From: Agroathelia rolfsii | Lineage: Eukaryota > Basidiomycota > Agaricomycetes > Amylocorticiales > Amylocorticiaceae | NCBI GenBank assembly: GCA_018343915.1 | Contig: JABRWF010000001.1 | Coordinates: forward strand, 3,162,001-3,226,000 | Direction: 5' to 3' | DNA: 64,000 nt | Part shown: positions 1 to 12,435 of the stretch, in pieces | Numbering within the stretch: the first letter of the stretch is position 1 | Layout of the letters: the number at the start of each line of letters is the position of its first letter | The notes under the pieces: model-generated | Seen by the model: the letters and a program-made list of their open reading frames with translations, nothing else | Told to the model about the DNA's origin: nothing | The model's database searches: none | Position numbers and translations under genes: made by a program

Positions 1-2515
1 CCCAGCTCTGAGGGAGTATCAGAAGGACGGAAGACAATGTCACCATACTCGTGGCTCTGCGACAGAATGGTTTTGTACGCTTGCTGTGAATCCAAAGATA
101 ATGGTCTATTGTTGTTTAGTGCGTCTACGATGAAGTGCGACACGCTTTGGGTCTTGGGGGAAGGCATCGACCATACGATGTGCTGAGCGACGAGGACGGT
201 TAGGGCTGGTATATCCGCATATAATTCTGTTAGATTGTAGCCCTTAAACGCGTCATCAGTTGGGCATAGCAAGGTCCACCCGTCAGCAGAAAGGTCAGCT
301 TCAGCCCACGGAGAGCCTTCTGGAGGAGCAGTGCCATTAAGTATCCAGTCCAAACCTGCTTTCGCGACGAGCCCAGCCATGGTCGAGCCTTTCGCCGACT
401 TTGCCAACTTCCCGAGCGTAATGTCAACGGATCGCGGAAGGAGTATATCGGAGAGCTCATGGACGACTCCAGTCTGTGTCAGACGCTCGGTAGGTGTCAA
501 TGCAGAGAGCATATGGGCCCAACCACCACTCGGTGACACTGTGATTGTGGAATTCTGTTGGCTCCGATGAATTTGAATATCGGTGCCTTCCAATGTAGGA
601 AAGGTGCGCTGGGATCCTTTCAGGAGTGCATCTGCATATTCAACGCCATCAATTACGTGATGCAGAATAAGATGCTCGAGCTCAGCCTTGGATGAGGATG
701 AAAGCAGATAGTCGCTGACAAGCATGCCTAGCCGTTTAAAGGCATCATTATGGGGGACGAGAATTGAGGTCCGCGGTTGTTTCCGTAGGATATCGGCGAG
801 TGATGTGGAAAATATCGCAGCAAGGAAAGAGGACAAGTCCAGTTCAGGCAATATGGTGTCTAGGGCATCAACGGGTGGACTGAGAGGGCGGGAAATGAGA
901 TAAATGGTAGTCTTATTGACGATAACTAGAATGGATTATGAATTTCCGTTATGATAGCGAGAGTATAGAACTCACTGGGATCTCTAAGTATACCGGCGCC
1001 TCCGAAGCGAATATGCTTTCCGTCGGTCACATCAACGTGGAGGACCTGCTTACCCCCATCGAGCCCCTCCTCCAGTAATGCGGTCTCCAATAACGGCTTA
1101 CTCTCGAGTCTCCCAGGTGTCCAGTTGCCGGGAATGATGTGATACCGGAGTACCTTCTCGAGCTGCTTGCTGCCCTCCTTTGGAAGCCCATCCCCCCCAA
1201 ATACTGAAATAACGTCGTCTTGCGGTGCAAGGATCGTGTATTCGGCAGATGTATCATTGATGAAAGAAGTTAAGTTAACGGAATGCATCAATGAGACGAA
1301 CTTAGAGCAGTTAAGTGCAAGAAGGTATTTCTCGGGTGTCAGTTCGATGGAGCCCGGAGGGATGATGAGTTCAGATATGAAATGTATGACGCCATTGGAA
1401 GCGTAGATATCCGGCTGAACAATCGAGGCATGGGAAATTGTGGCATTCCCTGAGTCAATGGAAACGTCGAGCTCGGTACCACTGATAGTTTTCACTGTAT
1501 CATCAATTGTGAGAACAAATTAGCAAAACCAGAGCAAACATGACTATACATTTGTCCCCAGACTTGAGTTTATCCGTCCATTTGACCCCTTTTGCAGCAA
1601 CAGCATGCATTCGAATAATCTTTTGCAAGTCATCAGTTGCCCAACCACTCTCGAGATAGAGACGCTCAAGCTTGTCCAGCTTTCCCCATGCATCGTTTGC
1701 CGGTAGGAATAACGTCAATTCTGACGTCGTGTTCAAGAGTTTCGTAGTTTCTGGTGTTAAGACATCGTTGAAATAAGACACAGCCGGATATTGTGACAGA
1801 GTGCTCGCTATAACCCTTATATTAGACTTCTGTATGCTTATACTCATCGAAATATAGCAGAGCGTGACTAGCACTTGCCTATGTCTACCGGTACCTTCAG
1901 CACATCTTCGATCTTAACCAAAAGGCCGTTCGCAGTCTTGACTGGCTCTGCGACAACCTTTGCGCCGCCTTTTCCAAATGCATCAACACCCACCCACGTA
2001 CTCCCTTCACGTGCCGCAAGCCTCAGTCTTTGTGGTTCGTCTCCAAGTAGCCCGTGGGGTATGGGCATCCATGGTGGATGAGGCGGAGGCTCATCTGTTG
2101 GGGGATCTACATAGACCTTCGGATAATGTAAGGTCTTGACAAGTACCGGATTCGCCTTGTCATCCCTGGGTAATTCTGAGACGGTATAATTCAAGAGGTG
2201 ATAGAACAATTCTTGACGAAGTTGTTCATGTACATTATCCACTAAATCCGAGTCATCGAGGTAGACTGAATTCCAGAAAGAGTCGTGCCGTTTGATGGCA
2301 TCGTTTGTGGGCGCGAATATAGTCGCGTTCTCAAAGCGATTTATGGTAGGAATCAGCCGTGCGCGCTGGAAGAGCTTGAGTAGGATACTGTAATCAGAGT
2401 CATTGCTAAGTGCGTCAACGAGATTGGTTGTAAATGTGGATGATGGGGTTGAAAGAGGGATTTGGTAGGCAGAGGTGCTAGCAGAAAGGGCTAACAAGAG
2501 GTGCCAGCAGCGCAT
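1..2515 (-). CDS. Secreted FAS1 (fasciclin) multidomain protein, 3' end outside window
   Basis: Minus-strand gene starting at the ATG at 2515 and still open at base 1, so the C-terminus is missing. Exons are roughly 2515-1879, 1807-1555, 1494-about 980 and 925-<1. The N-terminus (MRCWHLLLALSASTSAY) looks like a cleavable signal peptide. I see five FAS1 units by their H1-like boxes: TIFAPTNDA, LTLFLPANDAW, YTILAPQDDV, SILVPHNDAF and WTLLCPTDDAF, each followed by an H2-like segment such as YHLLNYTV or LILHHVIDG. FAS1 proteins are cell-surface or matrix adhesion proteins; in fungi this class is usually vacuolar or wall associated. Several N-x-S/T sites are present. The first intron (1808-1878) appears to begin with GC (GCAAGT) instead of GT. 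The family call is firm; the exact role and C-terminal anchor cannot be seen. Confidence 0.88.
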
Positions 2516-2829
2516 GGTAGATGTGGATAGAGGACAACAGGTCCTGAGTGCATGCGCAGTCGGGCCTGGAGTAGTCTGTAGTATTCAGCGAGGGCTGACT
2601 GCAAGTTGACTTGACCTCAGCGGCGTGCACTGCAGCAATTGAAAGCACCTGCTGACGTATTTGCACCTGCGTCATAGTGTCACGAGTGTGCCATGCTCAT
2701 ATTATCTAATCAATACTTGACTGGACTAAGCTGGTTTATCCATTTATAGGAACTGGTTTGAGAGAGGACGACATTTGGTTTAGGACGTACTCCTTCGGTA
2801 CCAAACCCCAATAATAGTACTGTGATTTA
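2516..2829. promoter_or_regulatory. Divergent promoter region, FAS1 / RAV1
   Basis: This 314-bp stretch separates the start codons of the FAS1 gene (leftward) and RAV1 (rightward). No additional gene is supported. I see no clear TATA box or named operator; it must hold both 5' UTRs and core promoters. Confidence 0.5.
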
Positions 2830-5800
2830 ATGCTCCATCTTCAAAAGGCTTACACAGGTGAACCTGTGAACCGACTGCATCATCTTGCTGTAGCAAGTGA
2901 GACTTTGATAGTAAGACAAATACTGTAACCGATTCAATCAGCTGGTCTTCAACTTGGCATTAGATATACTCCTCGGCCCAGTCCATCATAATTCTCGATG
3001 CAGCAGACCTCTCTCTCAAACGTATTCTCTCTTTTGAAGATGTTTTTCCTGGAGCAGGAGCATCCACAGAAGCCATCTCTTGCATCTCCGTTGATTCTGG
3101 AATGAAATTGGCATGTTTAAAGGATATTTACCAAAAATCTTCAGACTAAGACCCCGCATTGTAGATAGTCGCGGCTCTCGATCATAAAATCGCCGCCTGG
3201 ACACTCTCTGAGAATCGGAAGAACGAGTGGCGCATACATTCATCCCTCACCTTGGAGGTCACTCGCGATATCACCTCACTGGATTGCAAATCCGGTGTGT
3301 CTAATCTTGAGGTTCCAGGGCAAGCTGGCTAAACTGGAATGCTTAGGTCTTCTTGCTGTGGGAACTCGACATGGGCTCTCGGTCCACACATTAATTCTAG
3401 ATAATGACTTGCCCACCTGGTCACCCAAATGGACATCTTTGCAAGTCTACTCTTTTATATGTTGTCCATAGGAATACGGATTAACAATATCCTACAGTAT
3501 ACCTTCGCCAATCTTATCTCGTTTCTCGCCTTCTTTAATGTACATCACTACTGTATCATCGGTATGCAAGATTGTCTTTAAATTGGCAGTTTTTAACTTC
3601 GGGCAGGAGGACAATATCCTTCGACTATATTCTACCACCTCTGGTCGCAAAACCCAGGAAATAAGACATCCTCGCCAAATTACCGATGTTGTTTGGAGAC
3701 ACCCGCTTGCTTCTAGCCGGTATGGTGCTTTGGTTGGATCACTCATTACACGCTCCAACCTTACTTCTTACAGAGACGATCTTCTACTATATACCATAAC
3801 GGCCGATTCCACACTCAGAGTATTCTCACCCGTCTTAGACTCTCCTCAGCGGCTTCAGCTACATGCATCAATCGACTTGTTCTCCTCTCTTCCCCACTCT
3901 TATGACCTTGCTTCCAAGTTCTCCAGTCCAGGTCAGTCAGGAATTTACTGGCTTGATCGTGCTATCTATAGCAAGGCTATATCCCGAACTATATCTCGGC
4001 TTCCAAATGACTCCGAGAAGGCCTCACATCGTCGTTTAAGGGAGATTATCGAAGAAGGGTGGGACATCTTCCTGCGCGTACTGGCTGATGGGTCTGTAGT
4101 TGTTTCTGCCCTTGCCGTTAGTAACTTTCCCGTTCTGTCGTTTTATCATACAATGGTTTGGTTCAAACATGAATTGCTAAATTTAAATAGAATATAGATC
4201 GCCGTCCACCGACTTTGTTGCGTCAATTTACATTACAGCATACAGAGCCATCCACATTCCCTCCCACCAATATGACTGTCCCGGGCCATCTCTACCTCTT
4301 GCTTAGTGGGGGTGGAACAGAAGCAACAGATGGTTCGCTCATATTAGTTACATCGGCGCCACTTGCCAATTATCGTCTGGATCCACTCGAGTTTTTCGAT
4401 GGAAAGGCTTCAGGTCTCAAGCTCATATCAACCAGCCTAACTTCCTCCCAAGAAAGCGCCAGCCCATCCAAGATACAGGGCTTTACACGCACACCCGATG
4501 GAGGAGGACTCGCCGTCATGCGAGAAAATGACCTGGAAGTCTGGAGATCAAGCAAGGAGCAGGGCAAGGCTACATTGCTCAAAAATTGTGGAGGCTGGAA
4601 GAGGGTGGACCTAGTAGCCGTTTTGGATGGCGGTACGTATCCAGGTTAAACAATCTGGTCGAGTCTTTTGCTTATCATAATTTAGGTCATAGTTTCGTCA
4701 CATATAGCAAACAAGATTCACTTCTTGTGTACCACGTAACGAACTCAACACACCAGATATCTCAGCCGGTTGTAACATTGGAAGCTCCTAATTTGCTTGC
4801 TCTTTTTACATTGTTCTCCACGTCGAGCACAGGTTCATCATGCGAGATCATTATCGGCATTACGACAGAGATTGAAGTCATACAAATATCCATCAGCAAG
4901 GCATCTTTGTCCTTATCTACTCCTTCCATCTACATTTCACCTATTGCTCTTCCACTTCCTCGTCCCCCCCAAATGATTGTCCCGGTTGATCCAATGGCCT
5001 GGAGCGGACCAAAATCTGCTCAAATCACCAGTACACACGACGATCTGCTAAGCATCTCAGACGACGGCGAGCTTGCCTTTTGGGTCTTTGATTCCAATAC
5101 CAATTCTTCGCAAAAGTGGAAGCAGACAGGGGAAGTCAGAACACACCGGACTGGGCTGAGAATGGCAAAGTGTAGCTCTGTCAAGAAATCTGCACTAGGT
5201 AAGTGTTATACATCACAAAACGTCGCACACTGATTGTGATCGACCCTAACATCGTTTGCCCAATCCACAGTTATACCAACGCCGGAGGGCGAGGAATTGA
5301 CGATTTGGGACTCGCAAGAGTCCGAGTTTGCATCAGGCTTAGAGTTTAGTCGAGTATACAGGTAGAAACATCTTGCTTAAATTCTGAATCTGGTCTATTA
5401 AACTATTCAAATTCATTTCAACAGCACGGAATCAATCAATGATCTTGATTGGACCTCAACACCAGATTCTCAGTCTATCTTAGCAATAGGATTTGCGCAT
5501 CATGTCGAAATTTTGTGCCAGATGCGCACATCTTATTTTGATAACGACCCCAAGTGGTCAATTTGCTGGTCAATATCTTTGGAGGAGTGCGTATACATGA
5601 CCCTGACGTTTTAGCCGCCGAATTAAGTATTCTCACAGTATGATCCCTCACCCAATTGGAGATTCCATATGGCTTGCAGACGGATCTTTCATGGTGGGGT
5701 CAGGGCCATATATGTTACTATACAGTCAAGAACCAACACAACTCAACGGGAAAGAACCTGAAGAACGCCTCTTTGAAAGTGTAGCACGTCTCAATGGACC

Positions 5801-8013
5801 GTTGCCTGATTATCATCCTCAGATGCTACTACAATGTCTTCTGTGGGGTGTGTAAACTAGTCTTAATAACAACTACGTTCTGATCTGGACACTGTCTTTC
5901 CAGGCAAGGTGGAGCTAGTAAAAAGCATAATCGTAAAGCTCGCGCTGCTGGTGTGCACGTCTACAGAAGAGCAATCTCGAGATCAACTAGCTTGGAAACC
6001 GTTGGAAATCTGGGATTATTTTGAAGATGACTCTGAATCAGCAAAACGTCAAAATAAGGTATGCAAATGGGTTTTAAGGTGACTGTGTATTCGGCTTACT
6101 CTTATCCTAATTTCTATCATTGAGATTGATCGTACGAGGCAATATAGCGGCCTGTTCTCTACCACCGAATTGGACAATGAGTTCGTCAGAAACAGGTATT
6201 TTTAGGATTCTACTGACGTGATATGTCTCTAGGGAAGAAGAGAACGCCTTTTCTCGTTCTTCAGTCCTAAAGTTGATTGAACAGTTGGAAGAACACCCAC
6301 TTCCGCATCTGACACCCAACGAACACCAGCATCTATTGGTGCTTATTCAAGCCACCCTTGAGGCATGTTATCGCTCGGACAAACAAGATGAATCACTCAC
6401 ATCACTCGTATGTAGATTGATGAACAACGCCGCGCTCTGGACAGCAATGGCCTCCGATATCTTATTTCCATGCGCTCATTCTATATATTGAACCGTCGCG
6501 TATCAAACCCTTCGTCACCTGCCAGTCCTCCTGGCCAAACTTCTGGAACTCAGCCACGCTTGACCGGAAGGAGGGAGCGTTTACGTTTTAGAGATATGAT
6601 ATGGGCATTCCATAGCGAGAGTCAAGAAATTCTCCTTGACGCATCCAGAGCTGCATGCGGTGGAAAGATGAGCTGGAATGACACTAGAGCCCTCGGCGTA
6701 GCGATATGGCTGAAATCAATTGACACACTGGTAATATCTCTCCTCCATCTCTGCTGCTAAACTGATTTTTATCTAATAGAAAGCACACATCGAGGCCGTT
6801 GCAAGGACTGAGTATACAGCAGGCGATAATCGGGATCCAACAGCTTGTTCCTTATATTACTTTGCATTGGGCAAAGTAAAACTAGTGCATGGTCTCTGGA
6901 AACAGGCCGCATGGCACAAAGAACAAGCGGTCATGTTGAAATTCCTCAACAATGATTTTAGAGAGGCGAGGTGGCGTACAGCAGCAAATAAGAATGCGTT
7001 TGCGTTGCTGAGTAAGAGAAGATTTGGTGAGCCAAGATTACTGCCCTTTGTTTAAATACAATTTCTCATAATAAGAGTTGTAGAGTATGCTGCTGCCTTT
7101 TTCCTCCTAGGTGGTAGCTTGAAAGATGCTGTGAATGTGTGCATCAAGCAACTGGGTGATTTTCAATTAGCCATTGCACTTGCTCGTATTGTGGAAGGCA
7201 GAAATGATGGTCCTATATTGCTAGACATACTAAATCATACCGTTGTCCCGATGGCGTTCCAGGAGAGTAACAGGTGGCTGGCCGGCTGGGCGTTTTGGAT
7301 GCAAGGCCGGCGTGACCTAACGATTCGTGTACTTTTAGTAAGTTCCAATTGTTCTATCCTTGAAGAAGAAATGTTCATGTTAGCTTGATGCAAAGACGCC
7401 GTTACAGGATATCGCCCAAGAATTAGATCCAGTGCCATCCGAGATTAGCCGAACGAGATACGATGATCCTAGCCTGGCATTGTTGTTTGCACAGCTCAGA
7501 TCAAAAACCCTGCAAACGGCAAAGGGTACCAGCGAAATCCCTGGAAGACTGGAGTATAAGTTTGTGCTCCAAACAGCTCGCGTATTCACTCAAATGGGTG
7601 TGTATCGCATGTCCTTGATTCAGATTAACTTAGGGTCATAACCTTCAATAGGTTGTCATGTCCTCGCAGTTAGTCTGCTGCGCACTTGGTCATTTGAACG
7701 ACCTAGTCCTGCTACTGGATGGACTTCCGCCATTGGGCCATATGAGAAGGGTTCTCCTACAACAAGCAGGCAGCATCTGCCTGCAATTCTCCATACGCGT
7801 CGCCGTTCGTCAATGGCAATTGACATGGACATTCCTTCAGAGCCGCCAACACGCCGTCCTTCTCCAGAACCCATTTATCATGCTGTGCAGCACGATGTAA
7901 TCAAGGAGGAAGGGGACTTGCTTTCGCGTAAGGCCGGCTTGGGCAGTCTCTTGAAGTCGGCTAAACAGGACGTCAAGGTCCAGGAGTTTGACATGAGCGC
8001 ATTCGGCTTTTAG
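2830..8013 (+). CDS. RAV1: RAVE complex subunit Rav1 (V-ATPase assembly regulator)
   Basis: Rav1 is the large WD-repeat/Rav1p_C subunit of RAVE, which reassembles the V1 and V0 sectors of the vacuolar proton pump. I start it at the ATG at 2830. Exons 2830-2910, 2964-3110, 3165-3294, 3347-3440 and 3498-3561 then join in frame and give blocks such as VDSGMKL+IVAALDHKIAAW and LLAVGTRHGLSVHTLIL, which read as N-terminal WD propeller. Downstream come DNILRLYSTTSGR, YTITADSTLRVFSPVL, then the Rav1 C-terminal region (SILAVGFAHHVEIL, KLVHGLWKQAAWHKEQAVML, FEYAAAFFLLGGSLKDAV). The gene ends at a TAG at 8013. The introns at 3111-3164 and 3441-3497 appear to be GC-AG. Expected size is over 1100 residues, in the family range. 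Identity is confident; some of the many internal introns are approximate. Confidence 0.88.
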
Positions 8014-8125
8014 GATTATGGATTTGTTTTCATCATGACAGCAACGTTAACTAGTAGATAATACATGAAATGATTTCCAGATGAATGATAAGCGTCAAGC
8101 AGAAGTAATGGTTCGATCTATTTGA

Positions 8126-9796
8126 TCACTGCTCCGCCTCTATCTGCTCCCTCTTCTTGAGGACGAGGTCCTGGCCGATGATACGCTTCCAAACATCTTT
8201 CACATCCTCGACAACAGTTTCGAAGTGAGAAGTAGCGTCATAGGAGCGAGTGATAAAGATGTTATCCGCTTGGCCGGATGAGACAGGGGTGTAAAGAGGA
8301 GTAACAGAGACGAACCTGTGAAGTGCCATTAGAAGAATAAGAATAAAAGAAAGAGCCAAATCCAGCACGACTTACTTCTCGTAGATGGGGCCAAGAAGCT
8401 GAAGGCCAGGAGCAATTTCCAACTCGGGATTGCCTGTCTCTACGATTGTGCTCACGATAGCGACGTAGACATCCTTGGCACACACATTGTGGGTCGAGGA
8501 TACCATTGCAATGTAGATATCTGGTTGAAAGTGTCACTTAGCAAAAATCAAAGACTAAAAGGCTATCACTGACCGTTGCGCCTATTGACTTGGTTCTGTG
8601 GAATGATAATCTGCACGCTATCACTGTCATCGGTACCGGGAATGGGGTGCTTGAGAATACAAATCGCCCGAACAACCTTGCCTTCTTCAACGACCCTGAC
8701 CTTGCCATCTTGAGACTCCTTGCCGGCACCGAAGTAGCTTGGATCACCAATGACCTGCTTGGCCTTGACAGTTTCGCCACCACTTGTCACACCGACGAAC
8801 TTGCCATCTGAGTCGGTAACAATCTGATCAATCTGCTTATCCAGCATATAGGTACCACCATAGATAGCACTCAGGCGGGCGAAAGATTGCGGCAGTTCCC
8901 CGAGACCATAGAGAGGGTAAATGTAGGGTGATTTGCCGTAACGTGCCATGGAAGAGGTATAGAGCACGATACGGTCGTATGTAGGACGAGCCGGCTTGGT
9001 GATGTAGCTAATATGGCTGAGTATATCTTCTTAGTATGAGTGTCTGAGATACATACTCATCAGTCAAATACAGGGCCATAGCGTGTCCGATGAAGTCTTG
9101 AGTTCCAGGTTCCAAGCCGAACTTCTCGTAGACAGTCTTCATGCTGTCCCTATCAAGGTTGATACCTGAAGTCACGGCAATATCATTAGTATATAATCGA
9201 CAAGATCTCCAAAAACACATGCCCTGATGAGTGCTGGGGTCATCATCCTTCCAGCTTTGCAAGAACTCAAAGAATTTCTTAGCACGCCTCTTCTCAAATA
9301 TACCCATCAGCGGCGACTTGACGGCTTCTAGCTCGGTGCTGGGAACTTTCGAGATCTTGCCATCTCGATAGACAAAGCTACCAGATATCTGCTTGAATTC
9401 GAGATAGCGTGTAACGTCCGTGTGAACCAAGATCTTAGTGAGCTCCCCAGACGCGATGATGAACTTTGGCACGAGATCTACGGCGTAGTCCCTATCACGA
9501 CCCAATTCCTGAGGAGGCGTCTGGTCTGGCTTGTACTTGCGCCAGAGCTGAAGAGATGATTAGAATAACACAACTGATTCCTAATAAGAAACGTGCCTGG
9601 GTCAAGTTCAAGCTGGCACTGTCTCCACCATAGTAGTCGTTACGGTCCATGTGAAGGACCTTCTTGCCCTCAACAGACAGCAGACCCGAGAGAATACACT
9701 CGGTCAAGCCCGTGCCAAGCACGATAACCTGAATAGGATGTAAGTAATGCGATGAAGGCAGAAAACAGGTTTATGCACGTCATATTCTTCATCCAT
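8126..9796 (-). CDS. GDI1: Rab GDP-dissociation inhibitor
   Basis: Cytosolic chaperone that extracts prenylated GDP-bound Rab/Ypt GTPases from membranes and recycles them between transport steps. It starts MDEEYD at 9796 and joins across a 50-nt intron to [18 protein letters not shown], the FAD-like fold used by GDI/REP proteins without redox activity. Other family blocks seen are [53 protein letters not shown] and [13 protein letters not shown]. The acidic/basic end EQIEAEQ stops at 8126. Length of about 445 residues matches the family. The intron at 9548-9596 begins with GC (CAG followed by GCACGT), because only that joint gives [13 protein letters not shown]. It is convergent with RAV1, the two stop codons being about 110 bp apart. 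Confidence 0.95.
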
Positions 9797-10180
9797 GGTG
9801 TATCAGTAATTCGTGAGGTCGTGAGTTGTCGGTGGTGGTGGGTTGGAGACAAGAGGGGTAGGGTAGCAATGCAGGTTGACGCGAGCCTAGGTGAGTAACG
9901 ACAATCGCAATCGATATGCACGTGCTTCAAACGCGGCCCTCAGGCCGCAGGCATTAAGCTGCTTCAAAAGTTGCATCTGTAACGAGGCATATTACTACTT
10001 CATCCATCTAGATTATTTTTCAAAAAAAAACTAACAACGCGTAAGAAGCAAGAAACGAAAAGATATGCTATGCTATACAATGGAAGTGGCACAACAATCA
10101 TCGACAAAAAAACTTGAAGATGGAGCTAGAAAATCAATATATCATCCCCACATCTGGAAATTATCTCAAGCCATCTTAAA
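9797..10180. other. Spacer between the Myb-like gene 3' end and GDI1 start
   Basis: No gene is visible in these 384 bases. They hold the GDI1 5' flank and the 3' UTR of the Myb-like gene, which is A/T rich. A short perfect hairpin, GCGGCC with loop CTCA and GGCCGC, lies at 9933-9948. It sits inside or close to the GDI1 promoter; its role is unknown. Confidence 0.4.
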
Positions 10181-12435
10181 TCACTCTTCCTCATAGTCTG
10201 CGTCTATTTCTGAGTCTGTGGCACTAGATACTTCATCTTCATCCGCGTTCGCTATTTTTGCTTGCTTTAGGGTACGTCGCTTGAAATCCTGATTCGAGAT
10301 TGACGCCTTGCGCTTTGAAAGGCGTGGAGGCATTGAATGCTGGTCTATTTGAGGCGTTTCCTTCTCTTGTTTGCGCAATTGCCGTTTATATTTATTGATC
10401 ATATCATCAACCTCTGCAAAACACCATCAGTACCTGAAAGCAGGGTTGACCAGAATTTAGCTAACCGTTTTCATGACGGCGGTAGTATTCTCTCCAGGAG
10501 CTGATAGAGCGTTGAGGATACTAGACAAACCCAGATTAACTATACGTATTTGGAACTTTACCTGCGCGTACCTTGTCCAAGAAGTTGCTCCAAAAAGCAG
10601 TCCGATCGTTATTCCAATCTCGACTGCGTGCGATCTCAAAGGCAAAGATACGAAGTTCTGCGGCTGTATAAGGATCACCTTTTCCGCCGAGTGACTTCTT
10701 ATCTTTCTCATTGGGAAAGCGGACTTCTTCTTGGCTGGACTCATCTGAACTGGAGTTAGGGTCGGATGATTCCTCCGGGTCTGGGCTTCCTTTTTCATTT
10801 GACGCAGATTCTAAAACTTTTTGGTTGTATGAGAAAAGTATCTTGTCGGCGAGGTCATGCCGCGAATGCCAGTGAGCTGCCCAGCTTGAAGCCGAGTGAT
10901 GAGACGCCTAAAATATGTAGTTTTAGTGAAAGAAATGAACAAATCTGTAAAGATAAACCTTTTGTGATAGCGCAGTACAAAGCTCTTGTTTGGTTAGTGA
11001 AGGGTCATTTTCGAGGCGCCAAGTAATAAATTTGACGAAATACTCCTGTCAAAGCATTTGATATGCGCATCCAAATAGATACCGGCAAATTCGTACCTTA
11101 TCCTGTACGGTATACTTATTCCCTTTGCGTGATGGAAGTGGTTCAACATCATCTGGTGGTGTCGGAGAGCGTGAAGGCGGTTCAGGCACCTGAATATCTG
11201 CATGGGGTAGTTGTAGGCCAGGCGGAAGGGTCCCTGGCATTGTAGAGACTAAAATACTATTTATGGTCTGCCTTCTACGAGGTTCATTCTTGGGTATTGT
11301 GTCTGCCTTGGAGGATTTTGGCGCAGAAGAGCTGCGCGCACTCGGAGCCATATTAAGTGGTGTAGATGAGTGACTTCGAGGCTCTTGCCGTTTCTTGGGC
11401 GATTTAGGCGAATCAGCTGACGGTCTTTTGGACGAGCTTTCAGCAGAAAATTCAACCATGGGCGATTCCGTATTTCTCTCAGCTGTAAGCTCCTCCTGCT
11501 TCACAAAAAGTTTGTCGAATCGCTCTTTGTTATCAAGATAATAATCCTTCCATTGCAATGACGAATAGCCGTTTATCTGTTTGACTAGTATAAGTTTGCT
11601 TATATATCTTACAAAAGGATTTAACTATCACCCCATCAAGCGACTCCAATGTCTGGCGCAGTGTTTTACCTGCTGGGAGGCTTTTTAGAAGAGCTTTCTG
11701 TATAACGTTATCATCGCCAGCCCGGCCCCCCACCGGAGGCGATGGTTTAGTTGGAGTAGGCGGTAGGAATTGAGGCTGCTGGAACATTTGAGGTGCTGAA
11801 GACATATTGTTTGCAGCTTGGGAGTTGAATTGAAGCATAGGTTGGATAGGGGTTGCTGCTTGGGTATTGTTCGAGGAAACATGTGTTGGCAAAAAGGAAG
11901 ATGGGAGCCTCTGCATTGACGGGTATTGAATATTTTGCTGCGGAAACTGTGGTATGAAAGAGGAGCCCATGTTCTGTAGTTGACTTTGGCTCAATTGTGG
12001 ATGCTCGTAGGAACGCATAGGTTGCGATAGTTGCATATTCGACATCTAGGAATATGTCAAACCATCTTTACAAGTCCAAAGTCCATGCTATGAGCTCACT
12101 TGCTGCTGCTGCTGCTGTCGTTGCATATTATGAGGGGTGTTCGGTGGGATAGATGAAGGACGGGTCAACTGCATAGGTATCGCTTGAACCGCGTTCATGT
12201 TCCAAGGATCTTGGCTTAGGTTTGGTGCAAGTATAGCATTCTGGTTGAACATCATCATGGCCTGAGGAATCCATTGTTGATTTTGCGCTGCACCAGCAAT
12301 ATTCGGCATGTTATTAGTCCCAACACCAGAGGGAGTCGATAAAAAGGGTTCATGAAGACGACTGTTGTTATTCGAGTTCATGTGTGAGTTGTCTCCAAAC
12401 GAAGTTCTGCTTGGATCAAAAGAGTAATCGTCCAT
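10181..12435 (-). CDS. Q/N-rich nuclear protein with three Rap1/Myb-like modules
   Basis: Not a named orthologue. The first 220 or so residues are Q/N/P/S rich with a CAG-type glutamine run. Three copies of a helical module follow, each ending in a Trp/aromatic signature: (1) around LKSLPAGKTLRQTLESLDG joined to INGYSSLQWKDYYLDNKERF; (2) KYTVQDK-EYFVKFITWRL then ASHHSASSWAAHWHSRHDL; (3) DPYTAAELRIFAFEIARSRD then YPQRSISSWREYYRRHENEV. That pattern resembles the Rap1-type Myb/SANT fold, which binds telomeric or promoter DNA. The tail is basic (RLSKRKASISNQDFKRRTLK, NLS-like) and then acidic up to the stop at 10181. Start chosen at 12435 (MDDYSFDPSRTS); an in-phase upstream exon to about 12644 is possible through a 44-nt intron. 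Function is inferred only. Confidence 0.72.

Noticed and set aside
2960..3243. A small minus-strand gene (two exons, about 80 residues, ending DWAEEYI) with a clean GT-AG intron
   Set aside because: The plus strand over the same bases carries in-phase RAV1 exons with WD-repeat sequence and much better family fit, so the minus reading is an antisense shadow.
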